A stretch of 51,174 nt of DNA from Acaryochloris sp. CRU_2_0 (GCA_012034865.1 JAAUOM010000017.1:1-51174), one strand, 5' to 3'. Numbered from the stretch's first letter, positions 19,465 through 28,577 are shown. Numbers and translations are program-made. The notes: generated from the letters alone by a model not told the origin.

Positions 19465-20589
19465 ATGGATTACATGGTTGAAGATCTCATGGAAGAAGTC
19501 GTCGAACGCGGCGGCTCCGACCTGCATCTTTCTGTTGGTTTACCGCCCTACATTCGTGTTAATGGTAAATTAACGCCCACTGAGTATGATCCGTTGAGTG
19601 CTGAACAGTGTCAGCGTCTGATTTTTAGCATGCTCAACAACACCCAACGCAAACAACTAGAGCAAACCTGGGAATTAGATTGCTCCTATGGCGTCAGGGG
19701 ATTAGCCCGCTTTCGCGTCAATGTCTATAAAGATCGGGGCACCTATGCCGCTGCCCTCAGAGCCCTCAGCTCCAAGATCCCGACCATCGAAACCCTAGGA
19801 CTACCGAATGTTGTGCGAGAAATGTCTGAAAAACCCAGGGGATTAGTGCTCGTCACCGGGCCGACAGGATCCGGTAAATCCACCACCCTGGCCTCGATGA
19901 TTAATAACATCAACCTCACCCGCGCTGAACATATCCTGACGGTAGAAGACCCCATTGAATTTGTGTATGAACCGATCAAAAGCGTAATTCATCAGCGCCA
20001 AGTCGGAGAAGATACCAAAAGCTTTGCGAATGCCCTGCGGGCTGCCCTGCGTGAAGATCCCGATGTCATCTTGGTGGGGGAAATGCGGGATCTCGAAACG
20101 ATTCAACTCGCCATTAGTGCCGCAGAAACAGGTCACCTAGTCTTTGGGACATTACATACGAGTTCTGCAGCCCAGACCGTAGACCGGATGGTGGACGTCT
20201 TTCCGCCTGAGCAACAAACCCAGGTGCGGGTGCAGCTATCCAATTCCCTTGTGGCGGTCTTTAGTCAAACCCTAGTGTCTAAGAAAAGTCCCAAGCCAGG
20301 AGAATTTGGGCGAGTTATGGCTCAAGAGATTATGATTTCTACCCCAGGTATTGCCAATTTGATTCGAGAAGGTAAAACCTCTCAAATTTACTCCGCCATC
20401 CAAACGGGCGGCAAATTAGGGATGGTGACCCTAGAAAAAGTCCTGGCTGACCTATATCGCGCTGGAACGATTTCTTTTGAAGCTGCGGTTTCCAAGACCT
20501 CTCGTCCCGACGAAATGCAACGCCTTATGGGTTCAGCCCCCCTAGACAACAGCCAGCGGGGAGCGGGTGCTGCTGCTTACAGACGCTAA
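19465..20589 (+). CDS. pilT: Type IV pilus retraction ATPase PilT
   Basis: PilT disassembles the pilus, giving retraction force. At 374 aa it is normal length. Visible are the N-terminal RGGSDLHLSVGLPPYIRVNG, Walker A GPTGSGKSTTLASM, Asp box REDPDVILVGEMRDLETI, His box GHLVFGTLHTSSAAQTVDR and the PilT-type motif VAQE-like MAQEIMI. It lies 179 bp after pilB and 78 bp before pilC, so co-transcription is likely. The C-terminal Gly/Ala-rich tail is short and variable in the family. Confidence 0.96.
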   Translation: MDYMVEDLMEEVVERGGSDLHLSVGLPPYIRVNGKLTPTEYDPLSAEQCQRLIFSMLNNTQRKQLEQTWELDCSYGVRGLARFRVNVYKDRGTYAAALRALSSKIPTIETLGLPNVVREMSEKPRGLVLVTGPTGSGKSTTLASMINNINLTRAEHILTVEDPIEFVYEPIKSVIHQRQVGEDTKSFANALRAALREDPDVILVGEMRDLETIQLAISAAETGHLVFGTLHTSSAAQTVDRMVDVFPPEQQTQVRVQLSNSLVAVFSQTLVSKKSPKPGEFGRVMAQEIMISTPGIANLIREGKTSQIYSAIQTGGKLGMVTLEKVLADLYRAGTISFEAAVSKTSRPDEMQRLMGSAPLDNSQRGAGAAAYRR

Positions 20590-20667
20590 AAGCAGCAGGT
20601 CATCTATTAAAATTGCCTGTGACCTCACACTGTTTCCTTTTATCATTACACGGTCGAGAAGGGAGTT

Positions 20668-21888
20668 ATGCCAACTTACGTTGTTCGTGCGCGGGATCCT
20701 CAAGGAAAAGCTAGCCAAAAGAAAGTGAATGCCACTTCTCAAAAAGAGGCTCGCTCTACTTTACAGCGACAAGGATTACAAATCCTGGATATCAAAGAGG
20801 CCCAAGCCTTTAGCCTCAATGCTGATCTTGACCTTAGTTTTCTACAGTCGATTACGGTAAAGGACAAGGCTCTGTTCTCTAGACAGTTTTCAGCCCTTGT
20901 CAATGCTGGAGTTGCTTTAGTTAGAGGACTAGGGGTAATGGCTGAGCAATGCCGCAATCCTAAACTCAAGAAAGCCTTACTCGATGTCAATGCATCTGTG
21001 CAGCAAGGGATAAGCTTATCCGAGGCCATGAGAGGTCACCCTGAGGCGTTTGATCAACTCTACGTGGCCATGATTCAAGCAGGAGAAACAGGGGGTGTGT
21101 TAGATGAGGTTCTCAATCGTCTGGCCACTCTCCTAGAAGATCAAGCGCGTTTAAAAAATCAAATCCGCTCGGCGCTGGCCTATCCAGTGGTCGTTGGTTT
21201 TATTGCTGTGTCCATTTTCCTGGGAATGGTGATCTTCCTCATTCCTGTTTTTGATGGAATCTTTAAACAGTTGGGAGGGGATTTGCCCCCCTTTACCCAA
21301 ATGATGGTGAACCTGAGTAATTTCTTGCGGACGCCGATCTATGGCATTATGGCTGCTGCCTTTGTCTTTGGGACTGTCTTTGCCCTCCGTCAATACTACC
21401 GGACGCGGGCCGGACGGGAGACCATTGACCGAATTATGCTCAAACTGCCCCTGTTTGGAGATTTGATTCAAAAGACAGCCGTTGCCCGCTTTTGCCGCAC
21501 CTTTGGCTCCCTGTCCCGTTCAGGGGTTCCTATCCTCTATTCCCTGGAAATTGTCCGGGACACTGCGGGCAACCAGATCGTTGCCAATGCGATTGATGAA
21601 GCTCGCCGGGAAATTCAAGGGGGCGGAATGCTGAGCTTGGCGCTGCAAAAGGAAAAAGTGTTTCCAGTTCTAGCCACGCAAATGATCAACGTGGGCGAAG
21701 AAACAGGGGAAATTGACAAGATGCTAATGAAAGTGGCTGACTTCTATGAAGATGAAGTTGAACAAGCGGTTAAAGCCATGACGAGTGTGATGGAGCCGTT
21801 GATGATTGTTGTCTTAGGGGGTATGGTGGGTTCGATTTTGGTGGCCATGTACTTGCCAATGTTTAAGATCTTCGATCTGGTCAAATAA
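20668..21888 (+). CDS. pilC: Type IV pilus inner-membrane platform protein PilC
   Basis: PilC is the GspF-family platform that couples the PilB/PilT motors to pilin assembly. At 406 aa it has two homologous cytoplasmic T2SSF halves (about 70-195 and 275-395). Three membrane segments are visible (VVVGFIAVSIFLGMVIFLIP, IYGIMAAAFVFGTVFAL, and the C-terminal MIVVLGGMVGSILVAMYLPMF). Family signatures include FSRQFSALVNAGVALVRGL and INVGEETGEIDKMLMKVADFYE. It is last of the pil group and is followed by a convergent flavoprotein gene. Confidence 0.96.
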   Translation: MPTYVVRARDPQGKASQKKVNATSQKEARSTLQRQGLQILDIKEAQAFSLNADLDLSFLQSITVKDKALFSRQFSALVNAGVALVRGLGVMAEQCRNPKLKKALLDVNASVQQGISLSEAMRGHPEAFDQLYVAMIQAGETGGVLDEVLNRLATLLEDQARLKNQIRSALAYPVVVGFIAVSIFLGMVIFLIPVFDGIFKQLGGDLPPFTQMMVNLSNFLRTPIYGIMAAAFVFGTVFALRQYYRTRAGRETIDRIMLKLPLFGDLIQKTAVARFCRTFGSLSRSGVPILYSLEIVRDTAGNQIVANAIDEARREIQGGGMLSLALQKEKVFPVLATQMINVGEETGEIDKMLMKVADFYEDEVEQAVKAMTSVMEPLMIVVLGGMVGSILVAMYLPMFKIFDLVK

Positions 21889-21941
21889 GTATGAAACTTG
21901 TTTGAGTCTTTCTCCTAGAAGGGGATGATGAAATACTCAAA

Positions 21942-23669
21942 TCAGTATTTGCGTTCTTGCGGTTCAAATTGCGTCAAGGTCACTGGCATATATTGCAGCG
22001 TCACCCCTTGGGGTGAAAAATAAGCGAGGGTATGCTGAAGAAACCGTTCATCATCTCGAACAGGATAATCTTCGCGGGAATGGGCTCCTCGACTTTCTTG
22101 CCGTTGCAGCGCAGCCGCCATAATCACTTCTCCTACGACCATTAAGTTCCGTAGCTCTAGGGCTTCGATGATTTCAGTATTCCAAACAGAATCCTTATCA
22201 TCTAAACGGATTTGTTCATATTGCTGCTTTAAGTTCTGTAATGTATTGATTCCTTCTTTAATCACTGCTTCTGTGCGGAAAACGCCACAATGTTGGCTCA
22301 GGCAATCTTGAACCCGTTGGCGAATAGCGTTGATCCGAAATTCTCCAGATTGGGCTAAGAGCTGTTGAATCTGGGTGTGGGCGGATTGAAGATAGTGTTG
22401 TTCATCAACCTCTGGCAGGGATTGATCTTGGACGTAGGTTGCGATCGCCCTCCCCGTTCGACGACCATAGACCACACACTCCAGCAGAGAATTACTGCCC
22501 AAGCGATTGGCTCCATGCACCGAAACACAGGCACATTCACCTGCCGCAAAGAAGCTCTCTACGAAAGTATCGGCACTTCTGCGAACCTGACCTTCCGTAT
22601 TTACAGGAATCCCCCCCATGGAATAGTGGACGGTGGGGCGCACGGGAATCGGTTCGATGACGGCATCGACCCCAGCCAGCCGCTGGGCTTCTTCCCAGCA
22701 AAAGGGGACTCGACTCATAATTTTCTCGCGACCCATATGACGTAAATCCAGATAGACAAAGGAGCCACCAGCGCTGCCATCAGCATGAATCCCTCGACCT
22801 TGGCGAATTTCGGTAGTAATGGCTCTAGAGGTAATATCGCGGGGGGCTAGCTCCATCTTGTTGGGGGCATAGGTGGCCATGAAGCGATCTCCATTACTAT
22901 TGACTAAATAGGCCCCTTCCCCCCGGACTGCTTCGGAAATTAATACCCCAGCCGGGTACAATCCCGTGGGATGGAACTGCACAAATTCCATATCTTCGAG
23001 GGGGAGACCCGCTAAGGCCGTCATGGACAAGCCATCTCCCGTGGAAGCAAAGTCATTGGAGGTCGTATTAAAGACCCGACCATAGCCACCTGTGGCAAAC
23101 ATCACAGCTTTCGCCCGCAGCACTTGCACTGTGCTATCCAGGAGACGATACATGACCAATCCTTTGGCGCAATTCTCTTCAAGGATGAGCTGCATCACGT
23201 ACCATTCGTCATAGATAGTGATCCCATACCGACGAATATTGGTATACAACTCATGGAGAATGGCATGGCCCGTTTTATCCGCCGCATAACAGGTGCGATG
23301 ATGGCTATGGCCACCAAAGGCTCGCTGAGCAATCCGACCATTCTCTAGGCGCGAGAATAAGACGCCCAGATGTTCCAGATCAATGACGACATCAGGAGCT
23401 TCTTGGGTGAGAATGGCCACCGCGTCTTGATCGGCCAAATAATCCGAGCCTTTGACGGTATCGAAGGCATGGGCTTCCCAGCTATCTTGATCATCGACAT
23501 TCTTGAGGGTGGCAGCAATCCCGCCTTGAGCGGCTACGGAGTGCGATCGGATGGGATGGGTCTTGGCGACCAAGGCTAAATTCAGGTTTGGCGATAATCG
23601 GGCAATTTCCAAAGCGGCACGGCATCCAGCTAGGCCACCCCCAACAATCACAACATCATGCTCTAACAT
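21942..23669 (-). CDS. sdhA: Succinate dehydrogenase/fumarate reductase flavoprotein subunit
   Basis: It oxidises succinate to fumarate with covalent FAD and passes electrons to the iron-sulfur subunit at the thylakoid or plasma membrane. At 575 aa the FAD-binding Rossmann motif DVVIVGGGLAGCRAALE opens the protein. AFGGHSHHRTCYAADKTGHAI matches the FAD-attachment and active-site region. EFVQFHPTGLYPAGVL, RDITSRAI, VHYSMGGIPV and HGANRLGSNSLLECVVYGRRTG are the expected substrate and FAD motifs. No sdhB or sdhC is adjacent, as is common in cyanobacteria where these genes are scattered. Confidence 0.93.
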   Translation of the reverse strand: MLEHDVVIVGGGLAGCRAALEIARLSPNLNLALVAKTHPIRSHSVAAQGGIAATLKNVDDQDSWEAHAFDTVKGSDYLADQDAVAILTQEAPDVVIDLEHLGVLFSRLENGRIAQRAFGGHSHHRTCYAADKTGHAILHELYTNIRRYGITIYDEWYVMQLILEENCAKGLVMYRLLDSTVQVLRAKAVMFATGGYGRVFNTTSNDFASTGDGLSMTALAGLPLEDMEFVQFHPTGLYPAGVLISEAVRGEGAYLVNSNGDRFMATYAPNKMELAPRDITSRAITTEIRQGRGIHADGSAGGSFVYLDLRHMGREKIMSRVPFCWEEAQRLAGVDAVIEPIPVRPTVHYSMGGIPVNTEGQVRRSADTFVESFFAAGECACVSVHGANRLGSNSLLECVVYGRRTGRAIATYVQDQSLPEVDEQHYLQSAHTQIQQLLAQSGEFRINAIRQRVQDCLSQHCGVFRTEAVIKEGINTLQNLKQQYEQIRLDDKDSVWNTEIIEALELRNLMVVGEVIMAAALQRQESRGAHSREDYPVRDDERFLQHTLAYFSPQGVTLQYMPVTLTQFEPQERKY

Positions 23670-23839
23670 GGCATCTCACATCTTTAGCATTATCTATGTT
23701 CCAAATCTACCCTACCTAATATCTTGATGAATCCTGTGGTTTGTAGTGATAGTTATCGGTGATATACTCGCTTCAACATCCATACAGTAGAAATGCAAAT
23801 CTACCCCTAAAATCTATCAGTGAGGTACGGGCTGTAAAT

Positions 23840-24445
23840 ATGAATAGACGGTTGATCCACTCCCAACTCCTTTTAGTTTTCCTTCTGTTCACCGTTTTAT
23901 TCTTTCCTATGAGCGCCCAGGCTCATTCTGAGGGTCACAGTGCTGGATTTATGCATGGCTTCACCCATCCCCTGGGCGGCTTAGATCATTTGGCAGCAAT
24001 GGTTGCTGTTGGCCTCTGGGCTACTCAAATGGGACGACGAGCGATATGGGCTGTCCCCTTAACTTTTGTGTTAGTGATGGTTCTGGGTGGTTTCCTGGGT
24101 ACGGCGGGCTTAGCGATCCCTTTTGTGGAGCAAGGCATTGCCTATTCTGTCCTGGTTCTTGGTGTCTTGATTGCGGCGATGATTCGGGTGCCTATTGCTG
24201 TAAGTGCGTCTATTGTCGGTCTGTTTGCCATTTTTCATGGTTATGCCCACGGTGCGGAAATGCCACCCACAGCTTCTGGGGTTGCCTATGGTTTAGGCTT
24301 TGCTGTGGCCACAGCCTTAATCCATTTGAATGGGATCGGCCTTGGTCTGCTCTGCCAAAACTTATTTAGAGATAATTTACGCTTAACTCAACGCTTTGTG
24401 GGTGGCATTATTATTAGTTTAGGGGTCTATCTTTGCCTGTCGTGA
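23840..24445 (+). CDS. hupE: HupE/UreJ family metal transporter
   Basis: HupE/UreJ proteins are small membrane permeases for nickel or cobalt. The ATG at 23840 gives 201 aa with a signal peptide ending SAQA; an upstream in-frame start at 23759 is less likely. The mature end begins with a His-rich segment AHSEGHSAGFMHGFTHP, followed by the diagnostic HPLGGLDHLAAMVAVGLWA. About six further hydrophobic segments follow. A second His/Glu motif (FHGYAHGAEMP) probably also binds metal. No hydrogenase or urease genes are near, so the metal cannot be assigned; cobalt is attractive given cobN elsewhere in the window, but that is inference. Confidence 0.88.
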   Translation: MNRRLIHSQLLLVFLLFTVLFFPMSAQAHSEGHSAGFMHGFTHPLGGLDHLAAMVAVGLWATQMGRRAIWAVPLTFVLVMVLGGFLGTAGLAIPFVEQGIAYSVLVLGVLIAAMIRVPIAVSASIVGLFAIFHGYAHGAEMPPTASGVAYGLGFAVATALIHLNGIGLGLLCQNLFRDNLRLTQRFVGGIIISLGVYLCLS

Positions 24446-24577
24446 CCTATTCCCGATGTTCCTCTAAGACCAACAGGTAGGCAACAGATCGGTGTATAGA
24501 AGATAGGGGAGAGTTTGCAGAATTCTTGAGTAAGATGGGTTAGCGCAGCATAACCCATACATGTTAGAGGATCGATG

Positions 24578-25243
24578 CTAGTCGGCCCATTGCCGCAGTA
24601 AATTGGCATAGCTCTTGGAAATCAAATCAAATTCTGGTGTTTTTCCGCTTTGGGCAAATAGCGATCGCCGAGCTGTATCTAAATCGAATAAAATTTCCCG
24701 TTTGTACGGATCCCGAATCAGGCTCTGGATCCAACCGACTGCGACTAGCCTGGTGCCAGCGGTAACGGTTTCGACTCGGTGCAGGGTTGAGGAGGGATAA
24801 ACGATCGCAGATCCGGCATCCAGTTTATAGGTGTGAACACCATCTGCCAATTCCACACATAACTCTCCCCCTGCATAGTCCGTAGGGGCATTCAAAAATA
24901 GGGTAAACGACACATCCGAGCGGTAATACGCACCACTCATAAAGGCATTATCCACATGGTCACCGTAGGACATGCCTATCTCATAGCGACTAAACAGCAG
25001 GGTATGAATCAAGCGGGGCTGCACCGCCGCCTTAAAAAGGGGATGACGCAGCAGTGCAGTTTTAACCCGCTCTCCCAAATCTTGGCTGCAATCGGCTTTG
25101 TTAGGGAGTTGGGTATTATTTTTGACCAATTTAGCGTGCCAACCTGCCGTGGTTTTGCCATCCACAAACTCAGCGGTGGCCAACACGGTGGTGATAGCGG
25201 TTAATTCCTCTGCCTTGAGGACATCATCAAGGGTCAAAATCAT
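24578..25243 (-). CDS. PKHD-type 2-oxoglutarate/Fe(II) hydroxylase (PiuC/YbiX family)
   Basis: This is a 221-aa Fe(II)/2-oxoglutarate oxygenase. The iron ligands are the HxD of YGDHVDNAFM and the His of PSSTLHRVETV; the 2-oxoglutarate Arg follows in AGTRLVAVGW. WIQSLIRDPYKREILFDLD is a PiuC/YbiX signature. In enterobacteria and Pseudomonas relatives sit near siderophore receptors and respond to iron. Here there is no TonB system nearby. Its ATG overlaps the prfB stop by one base (TGATG), so it is probably translated from the same mRNA by coupling. The natural substrate of the family is not established. Confidence 0.9.
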   Translation of the reverse strand: MILTLDDVLKAEELTAITTVLATAEFVDGKTTAGWHAKLVKNNTQLPNKADCSQDLGERVKTALLRHPLFKAAVQPRLIHTLLFSRYEIGMSYGDHVDNAFMSGAYYRSDVSFTLFLNAPTDYAGGELCVELADGVHTYKLDAGSAIVYPSSTLHRVETVTAGTRLVAVGWIQSLIRDPYKREILFDLDTARRSLFAQSGKTPEFDLISKSYANLLRQWAD

Positions 25244-26350
25244 CAGGCAAGTTGGTTCTCCTGGCGCAAGTAAGCCTGGATAAATGGATCCAAGTCACCA
25301 TCCATGACCTGCTCAATGGCTGTGGTTTCTTGTTGGGTTCTCAAATCCTTGACCAGTTGATAGGGATGGAAGACATAATTGCGAATTTGATTGCCCCAGG
25401 CTGCTTCAACGATATCCCCACGGATATCGGCAATCTCTTGGGCTTTTTGTTCTTGGGCAATCACCAAGAGTTTAGCTTTCAATAGCGCCAAGGCTTTGGC
25501 TTTGTTTTGGAGTTGCGATCGCTCTTGGGTACAACGCACGGCTAAGCCCGTGGGCAAATGCACAATCCGGACAGCCGTTTCCACTTTGTTCACGTTTTGC
25601 CCCCCTTTGCCACCGGAACGAGAGGTGGTAATTTCTAAATCTTTGTCGGGGATGTCTAATTCCACCTCTGAGTCAATCTGTGGAATCACTTCAATGCCAG
25701 CAAAACTGGTTTGCCGTTTGCCATTAGCATTATACGGAGAAATACGAACCAGACGGTGGGTGCCTTTTTCGGCTTTAAGATAGCCATAGGCATACCGACC
25801 CTCAATTTCCAGCGTGGCCGATTTAATGCCAGCTTCATCCCCTTCCGACAATTCGGCGAGGTGAACTTTATAACCCTGACGCTCGGCCCAGCGGGTATAC
25901 ATACGCAGCAACATCTCTGCCCAGTCTTGAGCATCGGTACCACCTGCCCCCGTATTAATGGTAAGGACAGCACCCGTTTTGTCGTAAACACCTGAGAGCA
26001 ACTGTTGCAACTCCCATTGATCCAACTGCTGATGGAGTTGCTGGAGATTTGTCTGAGCTTCCGCTAAGAGGCTGGTATCTGCTTCAAGCTGGAGCAACTC
26101 AACCACGGCTTCAGCATCGGCTAAGGTTCCTTGCCATTCTTGCAACTGAGTCACATGGGATTTGAGATCGTTCAACTCTTGCAAAACTTGCTGAGCCTGG
26201 ATTTGCTCCTCCCAGAAATTGGACTGAGCAGCCCGCTGCTCTAAATCATTAATTTTGGCATTTAAAGCAGGTAGGTCAAAGATACTCCTGGGTTTTACCC
26301 AGGCGCTCACCCAACTGTTCAACTTCTCGTTTTAGTTCTAACACTTCCAT
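25243..26350 (-). CDS. prfB: Peptide chain release factor 2, with programmed +1 frameshift
   Basis: RF2 terminates translation at UGA and UAA. The gene begins at the ATG at 26348-26350 with 24 codons ([20 protein letters not shown]...EYL) and reaches an in-frame UGA at 26276-26278. The site reads CTT TGA C, preceded by an AGGAG-like stimulator (CAGGAGTAT), exactly the classical RF2 autoregulatory frameshift. The ribosome slips +1 into DLPALNAKI and continues 344 codons to 25243, giving 368 aa. The GGQ motif ([11 protein letters not shown]) is intact. The 359-aa frame starting MNSWVSA is an artefact. Confidence 0.97.
26275..26291 (-). promoter_or_regulatory. RF2 programmed +1 frameshift site
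   Basis: The coding strand reads AGGAGTATCTTTGAC. An internal Shine-Dalgarno-like AGGAG sits three bases before the slippery CTT, then the UGA stop and the C that weakens termination. Low RF2 lets ribosomes slip and make more RF2; high RF2 stops at UGA. This is well established for prfB in E. coli and many bacteria. Confidence 0.95.
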
Positions 26351-26432
26351 CGCCACATCAACCCTGTCGATCAATCACATTCTCGATTGTAGAAGATTCA
26401 TCTAAATTTAGAGTAGTTTTCAGCAGAGCGGC

Positions 26433-26520
26433 ATAAATCCCCTCCTGGGAGGGGTGCCCGCAGGGCGGGATGGTTCTTCTTGGAGAGGTACCCGCAGGGT
26501 GGGGTGGGCAAGCAGGATGG
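26433..26520. repeat. REP-like GC-rich repeat between GGDEF gene and prfB
   Basis: A block reading CCCTCCTGGGAGGGGTGCCC followed by GCAGGGCGGGATGG recurs imperfectly right after it as GGAGAGGTACCCGCAGGGTGG. The first part folds on itself (CCTCCTGGGAGG). It matches in style the dispersed palindromic intergenic repeats found in many bacteria. It stands out from the AT-rich flanks. Other copies in the genome are expected but none is in this window. Confidence 0.6.
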
Positions 26521-26536
26521 TATTGAGTGGTTGCCC

Positions 26537-27193
26537 TCACCTGCCGCCTTCTTGCAAGACCACGCGATTTCCACCAGCGGTTTGCGCTTGGCGCAGGGAT
26601 TGTTCTGCTGCCGCGACTAAATTGGCGGGAGCCAAATTGGATGTGGGCACGAGGGCAGCAATGCCAAGACTAAGGGTCATGGTCTGTGCTGGGGTGGATG
26701 GGTCCAGTTGAGGGTTGACCTTCAAAGCTTTAACGCGCAACCGGATTTTTTTAGCAACACAGGCGGCTTCATCAAGGGAGGTATAGGGGAGTAATATGGC
26801 TAAGGTATCGCCTTGATAGCGAGCTAGCATATCTTGAGAGCGTTCGATATGAGCATAAATGACCTTAACGACCTGCCCTAGATAGTCATTGCAGGCGCGA
26901 TCGCCCTGTTGTCGCCGGAACTGAGTAAAGCCATCTATTTCACATAACAATACAGACAGCGGTTGTCTTGCTTGTTCTAGACACTGCCAATCTCTGGCTA
27001 AACGGGTCTCAAAGTGTGAGCGTATCGTAATCTGAGTCAACCCTTTACGGAGCCAGAATCCTGTGATGGGTTGATGTTGCAACACCCATAGAAAGGGTTG
27101 TTTAAATTGTTTGAAGAGCAAGGCTTTAGGCTGCGCTGAGGGTTGCAACGAATCGGTTGGCTCAAACAAATCACCTGAAGGTATGAAAGACAA
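26537..27193 (-). CDS. Degenerate GGDEF-domain protein
   Basis: The 218-aa protein has a short N-terminal segment, then a GGDEF fold (about 55-215). The domain is recognised by LSVLLCEIDGFTQFRRQQGDRACNDYL and by the C-terminal MTLSLGIAAL...AAEQSLRQAQTAGGNRV. The catalytic GGDEF is replaced by QGDTL (127-131), so diguanylate cyclase activity is unlikely. The product-binding I-site RxxD is kept (RSQD, 118-121), five residues before it. It may act as a c-di-GMP-binding effector, though that is inference. It lies upstream of prfB in the same direction, separated by a REP-like repeat. Confidence 0.85.
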   Translation of the reverse strand: MSFIPSGDLFEPTDSLQPSAQPKALLFKQFKQPFLWVLQHQPITGFWLRKGLTQITIRSHFETRLARDWQCLEQARQPLSVLLCEIDGFTQFRRQQGDRACNDYLGQVVKVIYAHIERSQDMLARYQGDTLAILLPYTSLDEAACVAKKIRLRVKALKVNPQLDPSTPAQTMTLSLGIAALVPTSNLAPANLVAAAEQSLRQAQTAGGNRVVLQEGGR

Positions 27194-27584
27194 ACTGGTA
27201 CTCCGTAAACCTGAAGAAACAGAACCGCTTACACCCCCATTGCCTGAATCGAAAAAAATTGCCCATTACCCTAAGAGAGCGGCTCATATCCATGAGCTGG
27301 CACCCTCAACACCATGGGATCGATAAATAATGAACCTACGGAGGGAAAACGGATTCCTTGCACACTCAAAGTGATAGAAATAAATACCTTAATTAAAGTC
27401 AAGACAAAATATTCTCAAAAAAACGTAGCTCTATCCTAACGCAAGAGGGGAGAATCCTTGAGGATAGTTGTGATAAAAGTTTTTAATGGAAACCCTTTCA
27501 ACCCCTTCAATTTTAAAGTTTAGAGATTATAGTACAGAGATTTCAATTTGTAGCATAATATAACTTAATACTACAAATCATTCA
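27194..27584. other. AT-rich intergenic stretch
   Basis: About 390 bp follow the start of the GGDEF gene. No convincing ORF, RNA or terminator is present; an open frame at 27111-27326 mostly overlaps the GGDEF gene on the other strand. Base composition turns strongly AT-rich towards the NADAR fragment. Confidence 0.5.
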
Positions 27585-27845
27585 ATGGTTGTGATTGCAA
27601 TACCTACACCGATGAAAATTTACTTCTATTCCAACAGAGAAAAACCCTATGGCTGTCTTTCAAATTTTTCAGCCCATGGATTTACCTTAGATGGACATTG
27701 GTGGCCTACCAGTGAACATTATTTTCAAGCCCAAAAGTTGGTAGGTACCTTCTATGCGGATCACATTCGTCAAGTGAAAACCCCCAAAGATGCAGCACGA
27801 TTGGGGCGACAGCGCACCCAACCCCTGCGATCACAGCAATTGTAA
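27585..27845 (+). pseudogene. NADAR (YbiA-like) family protein, 5' fragment
   Basis: NADAR domains (N-glycosidases or ADP-ribose-linked phages/NAD functions; YbiA processes riboflavin intermediates) start as seen here. KIYFYSNREKPYGCLSNFSAHGFTLDGHWWPTSEHYFQAQKL contains the conserved Glu of SEHYFQAQK. The frame ends after RQRTQPLRSQQL, about 86 aa, whereas complete members have about 150-180 aa. The usual DW..VK..VM continuation is missing. The break lies just before the left end of the IS630-type fragment, so insertion and later deletion probably removed the 3' half. The second Met (MKIYFY) is the likelier start. Confidence 0.8.
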
Positions 27846-27865
27846 ATTCAAAATATTGGCAAGCT

Positions 27866-28140
27866 AGTAATCTGTCAATTTTGATTTGGCAGATAAAATA
27901 GGAGAGAATTGAGAAGCAGATACCTCTTACTAATCATGCCCGAAAAGAAATACATCGTAGCCCTTAGCTGTAAAGAGCGAGAGGCTTTAGGAACTCTGAC
28001 AACAACTGGAAAAACCGCCGCTTACAGACTCAATCATGCTCGAATTTTGCTGAAAGCTGACATCAACCAAGACGAAGGTGGTTGGCAAGATCAGGAGATT
28101 AGCGAGGCTCTCGATATCAGCGTTTCTACCATTGACCCCA
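27866..28140 (+). mobile_element. IS630-family element, left fragment
   Basis: The left end appears near 27866 and contains the transposase start. The element is cut about 28134-28140, where the reading frame loses similarity. The right end is absent. An unassigned 20-bp patch joins it to the IS701 end at 28159. The left boundary is approximate. Confidence 0.6.
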
Positions 28141-28181
28141 CATTCAGTCGGTCTTCTCTAAGCTCAACTTTAGCCATTTAG
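27936..28181 (+). pseudogene. IS630-family transposase, N-terminal fragment
   Basis: The ATG at 27936 begins MPEKKYIVALSCKEREALG, followed by a helix-turn-helix region (TAAYRLNHARILLKAD, WQDQEISEALDISVSTI) typical of IS630 transposases. After STI the expected ERVRQRF-type continuation is replaced by unrelated sequence that runs into the IS701 end and stops at 28181. The whole DDE catalytic domain is missing, so this is non-functional. Confidence 0.82.
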
Positions 28182-28577
28182 GCTGCGTAGCAGAGTAGGT
28201 CGCTCCAGATTTGGATCAATTCTGGCGGGACTTTTTGAGACGTGTTTTTTCGAGCAGACCTTTCAAAAAGTCGATTTGCCCACAGCGCGCGCCGAACGGT
28301 TGCCAAATCGTCCACGAACGTGGGTAGGGGTTTGTTGTACCAGGCGGATTGGGGCAACGACATCGGGTGCTGCATCTGCAGCGTGTGAGCAAAGAGTGTA
28401 ACCAGCGAGAAAAGTCCCAATAGAGCAGGAGTCGTCCGCAAAATCGCTAGGTCTGACCATTGTCGCTGAGTTTCGACTCCAAGATGAGCGCGAACTTCTT
28501 CAAAGGTCACTTCGACTTGCCATCGTTGACGAAACCACATCAGGATATTAATGGGTGTGGCCACAAGGTCAGTACAA
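28159..28577 (-). mobile_element. IS701-family element, 3' part only (copy A)
   Basis: It begins at 28159 with a terminal repeat TAAGCTCAACTTTAGCC, nearly identical (one base) to the ends of the element at 32341-32929. It carries the transposase C-terminus on the minus strand and is cut at 28577 by the IS982 left end. The missing 5' part does not reappear on the far side of the IS982. Confidence 0.85.
28178..28576 (-). pseudogene. IS701-family transposase, C-terminal fragment
   Basis: The frame is open up to the IS982 border, reading CTDLVATPINILMWFRQRWQ, so the GTG at 28564 is not a true start. RRW/RQRWQVEVTFEEVRAHLGVETQRQWS contains the Glu-bearing segment of the IS701 DDE transposase. The end ...IQIWSDLLCYAA is shared with copy B at 32910. 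Both other catalytic Asp residues are absent. Confidence 0.85.

Noticed and set aside
27111..27326. 71-codon frame overlapping the start of the GGDEF gene
   Set aside because: Mostly antisense to that gene, with no motif or ribosome site.
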